Shown here: positions 59,865 through 64,000 of the stretch, piece after piece
Numbering within the stretch: position 1 is the first letter of the stretch
Layout: each line of letters starts with the position of its first letter
Assembly (NCBI RefSeq): GCF_007993755.1
Contig: NZ_CP042467.1
Location: 3,682,001-3,746,000, forward strand
Reading direction: 5' to 3'
Length of the DNA: 64,000 nucleotides
Origin: Microvenator marinus
Lineage (GTDB): Bacteria; Myxococcota_A; Bradymonadia; Bradymonadales; Bradymonadaceae
Position numbers and translations under genes: made by a program
Notes under the pieces: generated by a model
The model's input: only the letters and a program-made list of their open reading frames with translations
What the model was told of the DNA's origin: nothing
Database searches by the model: none

Positions 59865-61024
59865 GACGATTGATCATCTTGGCCACAGCGCTGGCTCTTT
59901 GGGGGTGCGAATCCGAGGGTGCACCCGCGTCGGCACAGTCCGCCAAGAAAGGAATGAAGGTTGCCCCTGCCGCCACGGTCCAAGGGCATGTGTTGGCCCA
60001 GGCTCCGTTTGAAGTTGTGCGAGATTACGGTGGTGAGTTTGCTACAGACGCAATGGCGAATCTATCGGCCGAAGTGACGGGCGTGGTCAAAGAGATCAAC
60101 GTCAGGCTCGGTGATACCGTCAAGAAGGGCGATGTACTCGCTGTGATCGACCCTGTGACTTATCAGCAGAGGGTTAGAGAGCTTGAGGCGAGCGTGGCTG
60201 TGGCGCGGGCGAGTGCGGAAGAGGCTAGAACGCAAAAGGCCAACTTGGAAGCCGATCTACAGCGGCGCGAGCCATTGCTCGCCCGAAACCTCGTGACCGA
60301 GCGAGAGATCGAAGACTTGAAATCGCAGATTTCGGTGGCGCAGCAGCGCATTGATGTGGCTGAGGCGACCGTGCAGCAGAATCAAGCGCGCCTATCGACT
60401 GGCCGTGTAAGCCTTCAGGATACTCGGGTTAAGGCGCCATTTGACGGTATTGTTGCCGAGCGATTTGTAGACGTTGGAAACCACGTGATGGCTGGAACAC
60501 AGCTCTTCCGCGTTGTGGATGACTCGGATATCTACTTGCAGTTGAGAGTCGCCGAGACCGACTCCGGCATGATCAGCACCGAGATGCCGGTTGTGGTGCG
60601 TGTTGATGCCCTTGGCGGTGAGTCCGTGCCCGGAAAGGTCGGGAGAATCGCCCCAGCGGTAGATCCACAGACCCGAACCATGCGGATCGATGTGCTGCCT
60701 GCTGACGCCGCTCCAGACTCCTGGGACCGGATCAAGCCGGGAATGTACGCCCGCGCGCAAATCGTGCTTTCGTCCAAGGATTCAGCGCTGATCGCGCCTA
60801 GCCAGGCGGTTCTCAAAGACCGTGACGGAACCCGTTATGTCTGGACCGTCAAAGATGACAAGGCTCATCGCATCACCGTAACACCTGGGCTTAAGAATAG
60901 AAGCGCAACCGAGATACTTGGAGGTGTCGAAGCCGGTGAAACCATCGTGCTACGCGGTCATGAGAAACTCGTTGAGGGAGGAAAGGTACAGCTCGTTCAA
61001 GAATTAGAGGAGGACGACTCGTGA
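59861..61024 (+). CDS. RND efflux periplasmic adaptor (membrane fusion protein), lipoprotein
   Basis: A 387-residue HlyD/AcrA-family adaptor and probable lipoprotein (lipobox LWGC, Cys16). The order is typical: a biotinyl-lipoyl-like half (SAEVTGVVKEINVRLGDTVK), a coiled-coil hairpin (ELEASVAVARASAEEARTQK and VAQQRIDVAEATVQQNQARL), the second lipoyl half (DTRVKAPFDGIVAERFVDVG), a beta-barrel domain and a membrane-proximal domain. It links the TolC-type channel to the RND pump. Both of its ends overlap the neighbouring genes by 4 bp, as in a tightly coupled operon. The exported substrate is not known. Confidence 0.94.
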   Translation: MRRLIILATALALWGCESEGAPASAQSAKKGMKVAPAATVQGHVLAQAPFEVVRDYGGEFATDAMANLSAEVTGVVKEINVRLGDTVKKGDVLAVIDPVTYQQRVRELEASVAVARASAEEARTQKANLEADLQRREPLLARNLVTEREIEDLKSQISVAQQRIDVAEATVQQNQARLSTGRVSLQDTRVKAPFDGIVAERFVDVGNHVMAGTQLFRVVDDSDIYLQLRVAETDSGMISTEMPVVVRVDALGGESVPGKVGRIAPAVDPQTRTMRIDVLPADAAPDSWDRIKPGMYARAQIVLSSKDSALIAPSQAVLKDRDGTRYVWTVKDDKAHRITVTPGLKNRSATEILGGVEAGETIVLRGHEKLVEGGKVQLVQELEEDDS

Positions 61025-64000
61025 ACCTCTCCCGTTTCGCCGTTTATCGCCCAGTTCTAACCACCATGGTCTTTGTGGGGATCTTGATTCTGGGTGCCGT
61101 TTCGTTCACTCGTCTTCAGATCGACCTGCTTCCCGAGATCGACTTTCCGAGTATTTCAGTCGTAACGACCTACGATGGGGCGGGTCCCGAGGAAATCGAG
61201 ACCACCATCACACGCCCGATCGAGCAGGCGCTCTCTACCGTTGAGGGCATTGACCGGATCGAGAGTTTCTCTGCTGAAGGGCGAAGCCGCGTGGCGTTGC
61301 GCTTCATCTGGGGCACCGATTTGGACACCGCCATGATGGACGTAAGCGCTGTGGTGCAGCGCCTTCGTGATGTGATTCCCGAGGAGGCCGACGCCCCGAT
61401 TGTGTACAAATTCAATCTGGGAAGCTTTCCCATCATGTATTTGGGCCTCAGTGGCACGCTAGATGAGCCCACATTGCGTTTGATAGCTGAACGTGACCTC
61501 AGCCCTAGGTTGGAGCGTGTAGAGGGTGTAGCGCAGGCTGAGACGCGCGGTGGTTTGCGCCGCGAAATCCACGTCCTCTTGGATTCAGACCGCCTCCGAG
61601 CTCTCAATATCTCTCCAGAGACCGTGGTTCAGACGCTGCGGCAGAACAATAGAAATCTTCCCGCCGGTGGTGTGGAAGAATTCGATAGCAATGTTCTCGT
61701 TCGTTCCGTGGGTGAAGCCGAGAACGTGCGCGACTTCCAGGATATGGTCGTCGCGATTCGCACGGAGTGGGATGGGCGTTCCTACCCGATTTATCTCAAA
61801 GATGTGGCTGATGTCATCGATACCTTCGAGGATCCTGACAACGTGGTTTATATCAACGGGCAACCCGGCTTGAGGGTGAATATCGCCAAACAATCCGGTG
61901 CGAACACCGTGGTTGTTGCCGATCGCGTTCGGGCTGAGGTCGCTGAGATCAACAAGGATTATCAAGGCAAATTACAGCTCGAAGTTCTCACCGATACCTC
62001 GGACTACATCAAGAATTCGATCTCCAACGTTCGCGATTCGGTGCTCATCGGCGCGTTTTTGGCGATCATGGTGCTTCTACTCTTCTTGAAGAACATTCGG
62101 TCCACTCTGATCGTGGCGACCGGTATTCCGATCTCGATCATCGGTATGTTCACGCTGATGTACGCTTTTGACATCACGCTCAACCTCATCAGCTTTGGTG
62201 GTGTGGCGCTTGGTATCGGTATGCTCGTGGACAACGCGATCGTGATTCTCGAGAATATCTTCAGAAAATACGAAGAGGGCGAAGAGCCCATGGACGCGGC
62301 GGTTCATGGTGCCCAGGAAGTTGCGGGCGCGATTGTTGCCTCAACCATTACCACCCTGGTGGTCTTCGTCCCGGTCATCTTCCTTACCGGTTTTGCTTCT
62401 ATTTTCTTCGGTCAGATGGCGTTCGTGGTGAGTTTTGCGCTGATCTGTTCGTTGGCGGTCGCTCTCACACTAATTCCCGTCTTGAGCTCTAGATTCCTCA
62501 AGAAGGGCACGAAGATGGGGTCTGATAAGGGATTCCTGGCTACTTTGGAAAAGTACTACGCCACCTTCCTGAATGTGTGCTTGAACTGGCGAAAAACCAC
62601 GATGGTCGTCTCTGTGGTGATGCTGGCTGCTTCGGCTGCGGTGGTGCCTTTCATCGGCTCGGAACTCCTCCCTGAAGAGGACCAGTCGGAAGTTCGGGTA
62701 AACTTTGAGTTCCCTGTGGGAACACGAATCGAGGTCACGGAGCGCGCCATCAAGAAGATGGAAGAAGTGGTGATCGCCGAAGTTCCCGAGCTCATGAATC
62801 TGCAGACGGTTGTGGGTACGCCGGGCTTCTATTCGACTTCTGGTGGTGAATCGGCGCGAATTGAGGCCACTCTTGTTCCTCCGACCGAGCGTACGCGCTC
62901 CAGTGAGGATATCGCGAATGAACTTCGTCCAAAACTAGAGGGGCTGATTCCCGGAGGCACCGTGCGTGTCTTTGCGGGTGGTGGTCTCTGGATTCTGCGC
63001 GTGCTCCGCGGAGGTGGTGAGCGCCTGGAAGTTCAAGTGCGAGGCCACGATCTTGACGAAGGCGACCGGCTCGCCTCTCAAGTTCAGAAGGTGATGATGG
63101 ATACCGAGGGTGTGAGCGGCGCTCGTGTTAGCCGTCAGCCCGGTGGGCGCGAGCTCCGTGTTATTCCAGACCGCACCAAGATCGCCGGCATGGGGATGAA
63201 CTACTCGGACGTTGCGGGCCAGTTACAAACGCTTTTGCAAGGTACTCGTGCCACCGTTCTGCGAGATGATGGGGATGAGTTTGAGGTGATTGTCCAGCTG
63301 CGTGAGGACGAGCGCCGTGGCCTTGAGGCCATGATGGAGGTGCCGATAGTGGTGCCTAATCATGGAACCACGCCTTTGAGGAACCTCGTGAGGTTCGAAG
63401 AGGTCGAAGGGCCACTGGTGATCGAGCGCCTGAACCAGAACCGTGTCGTTATGGTGAACGCTCAGCTCACGGGTGATAGAGACCTCGGCTCGATTGCCGA
63501 GGACATCCGTGCAGGCGTGCGTGAACTCGAGCACTCAGACAATTTTTCGGTGATCGTGACGGGTGAGACCGAAGAGCAGGAGAAGACGTTCCAGAGTCTT
63601 CTAATCGGCATTATCCTGGCTATTTTGCTGGTCTATATGGTCATGGCGGGGCAGTTCGAGAGCTTCCATCAGCCTTTGATTATCATGCTCTCTGTACCCT
63701 TCGCGGGAATCGGTGTGTTCTTGACCCTCTTCTTCACCGGCACCACGCTCAACATCCAGTCCTTCATGGGCTGCATCGTTTTGACGGGTATTGTCGTGAA
63801 TAATGCGATCGTGCTCATAGATTATATCAATCTAATGCGCAGGGGTGGTGAGGGGCACAAACCCATGGAGTTGTTGGAAGCTGTGCGTGTGAGCGCTCAG
63901 AGACGTCTGCGCCCAATCTTGATGACCACCACCACCACAATCCTCGCCCTTTTGCCGGTCGCCATCGGCTACGCTGAGGGTGGAGATACCCAGGCCCCTC
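61021..64000 (+). CDS. RND-family efflux permease (AcrB/HAE1-like), 3' end beyond window
   Basis: The open frame from GTG 61021 runs to the right edge (993 codons), near the usual 1030-1050, so only the last part is missing. The N-terminal helix RFAVYRPVLTTMVFVGILIL, the porter region, and TM4 with GIGMLVDNAIVILENIFR are characteristic; Asp is followed by Asn, whereas AcrB has two Asp (407/408). A second membrane set lies near 63600-64000 (LIGIILAILLVYMVMAGQFE, FMGCIVLTGIVVNNAIVLID), and the sequence continues as RRLRPILMTTTTTILALLPV. It exports drugs or other compounds using the proton gradient. The operon has the order OMP, MFP, RND. Confidence 0.95.
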   Translation, partial: MNLSRFAVYRPVLTTMVFVGILILGAVSFTRLQIDLLPEIDFPSISVVTTYDGAGPEEIETTITRPIEQALSTVEGIDRIESFSAEGRSRVALRFIWGTDLDTAMMDVSAVVQRLRDVIPEEADAPIVYKFNLGSFPIMYLGLSGTLDEPTLRLIAERDLSPRLERVEGVAQAETRGGLRREIHVLLDSDRLRALNISPETVVQTLRQNNRNLPAGGVEEFDSNVLVRSVGEAENVRDFQDMVVAIRTEWDGRSYPIYLKDVADVIDTFEDPDNVVYINGQPGLRVNIAKQSGANTVVVADRVRAEVAEINKDYQGKLQLEVLTDTSDYIKNSISNVRDSVLIGAFLAIMVLLLFLKNIRSTLIVATGIPISIIGMFTLMYAFDITLNLISFGGVALGIGMLVDNAIVILENIFRKYEEGEEPMDAAVHGAQEVAGAIVASTITTLVVFVPVIFLTGFASIFFGQMAFVVSFALICSLAVALTLIPVLSSRFLKKGTKMGSDKGFLATLEKYYATFLNVCLNWRKTTMVVSVVMLAASAAVVPFIGSELLPEEDQSEVRVNFEFPVGTRIEVTERAIKKMEEVVIAEVPELMNLQTVVGTPGFYSTSGGESARIEATLVPPTERTRSSEDIANELRPKLEGLIPGGTVRVFAGGGLWILRVLRGGGERLEVQVRGHDLDEGDRLASQVQKVMMDTEGVSGARVSRQPGGRELRVIPDRTKIAGMGMNYSDVAGQLQTLLQGTRATVLRDDGDEFEVIVQLREDERRGLEAMMEVPIVVPNHGTTPLRNLVRFEEVEGPLVIERLNQNRVVMVNAQLTGDRDLGSIAEDIRAGVRELEHSDNFSVIVTGETEEQEKTFQSLLIGIILAILLVYMVMAGQFESFHQPLIIMLSVPFAGIGVFLTLFFTGTTLNIQSFMGCIVLTGIVVNNAIVLIDYINLMRRGGEGHKPMELLEAVRVSAQRRLRPILMTTTTTILALLPVAIGYAEGGDTQAP

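Noticed and set aside
1-64000. tRNA, rRNA and CRISPR arrays
   Set aside because: No cloverleaf-like segments with a conserved T-loop, no rRNA-like blocks and no regularly spaced repeats were seen by eye; a covariance-model scan would be decisive.

Overview
The window looks like a chromosomal segment of a Myxococcota / former deltaproteobacterial predator-type organism, possibly Bradymonadales; this lineage call is inference from gene content. The signs are a large number of predicted lipoproteins, C-terminal MYXO-CTERM-like signals (Gly-Cys, hydrophobic helix, Arg cluster), Cys-rich MopE-type metal-binding and TSP3 calcium-binding motifs, a Ser/Thr kinase with a DUF4388 domain, many TPR proteins, and moderately high GC. 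No rRNA, tRNA or CRISPR array was seen. About 52 genes cover almost all of the sequence, and only 26929-27406 is a gap of more than 300 bases.

Layout. 1-4029 holds surface or secreted proteins: a VWA lipoprotein cut by the left edge, a small two-gene operon, and an endonuclease I lipoprotein. 4008-11030 (minus strand) is one closely packed gene series: beta-barrel porin, lipoprotein, GH13 amylase lipoprotein, RNase Z, LspA, Lgt. It joins a probable surface glucan-use module to the two enzymes of lipoprotein maturation. 11162-18619 (plus) has a CapD-type sugar dehydratase, a GAF sensor kinase, two TPR lipoproteins and a TonB-like EP-repeat protein. 19085-24290 has kynurenine 3-monooxygenase, a TPM-domain coiled-coil protein and a class II HMG-CoA reductase.

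24300-28645 is an accessory island. It holds an unknown secreted-type gene whose signal peptide is out of frame, a complete IS3-family element with terminal inverted repeats and a 3-bp target duplication, two orphan lipoproteins, and non-coding or decayed sequence. 28670-39042 mixes metabolism (a stand-alone 2-oxoacid dehydrogenase E2 catalytic domain, aspartate-semialdehyde dehydrogenase, HutF) with envelope proteins (M28 peptidase, a FN3/MYXO-CTERM/beta-barrel fusion, an 839-residue repeat lipoprotein). 39217-43640 has two tandem paralogous lipoproteins. 43637-46989 (minus) is a coupled TPR / VWA lipoprotein / ABC ATPase operon.

47241-58452 (plus) carries regulatory and DNA-related modules: a Ser/Thr kinase operon, an AAA ATPase plus DUF4276 (TOPRIM-like) pair that is a good candidate for a split OLD/PARIS-like anti-phage system, an MrfA-like helicase, and an FHA / pseudokinase-PP2C / lipoprotein set. 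58587-64000 is a classic TolC / membrane-fusion / RND efflux operon whose permease runs off the right edge.

The strongest candidates for something new are the ATPase-DUF4276 pair, the protein with an internal sorting signal and second signal peptide (32109-33758), the pseudokinase-PP2C/FHA module, and the porin-lipoprotein-amylase operon whose two lipoproteins share a duplicated domain.
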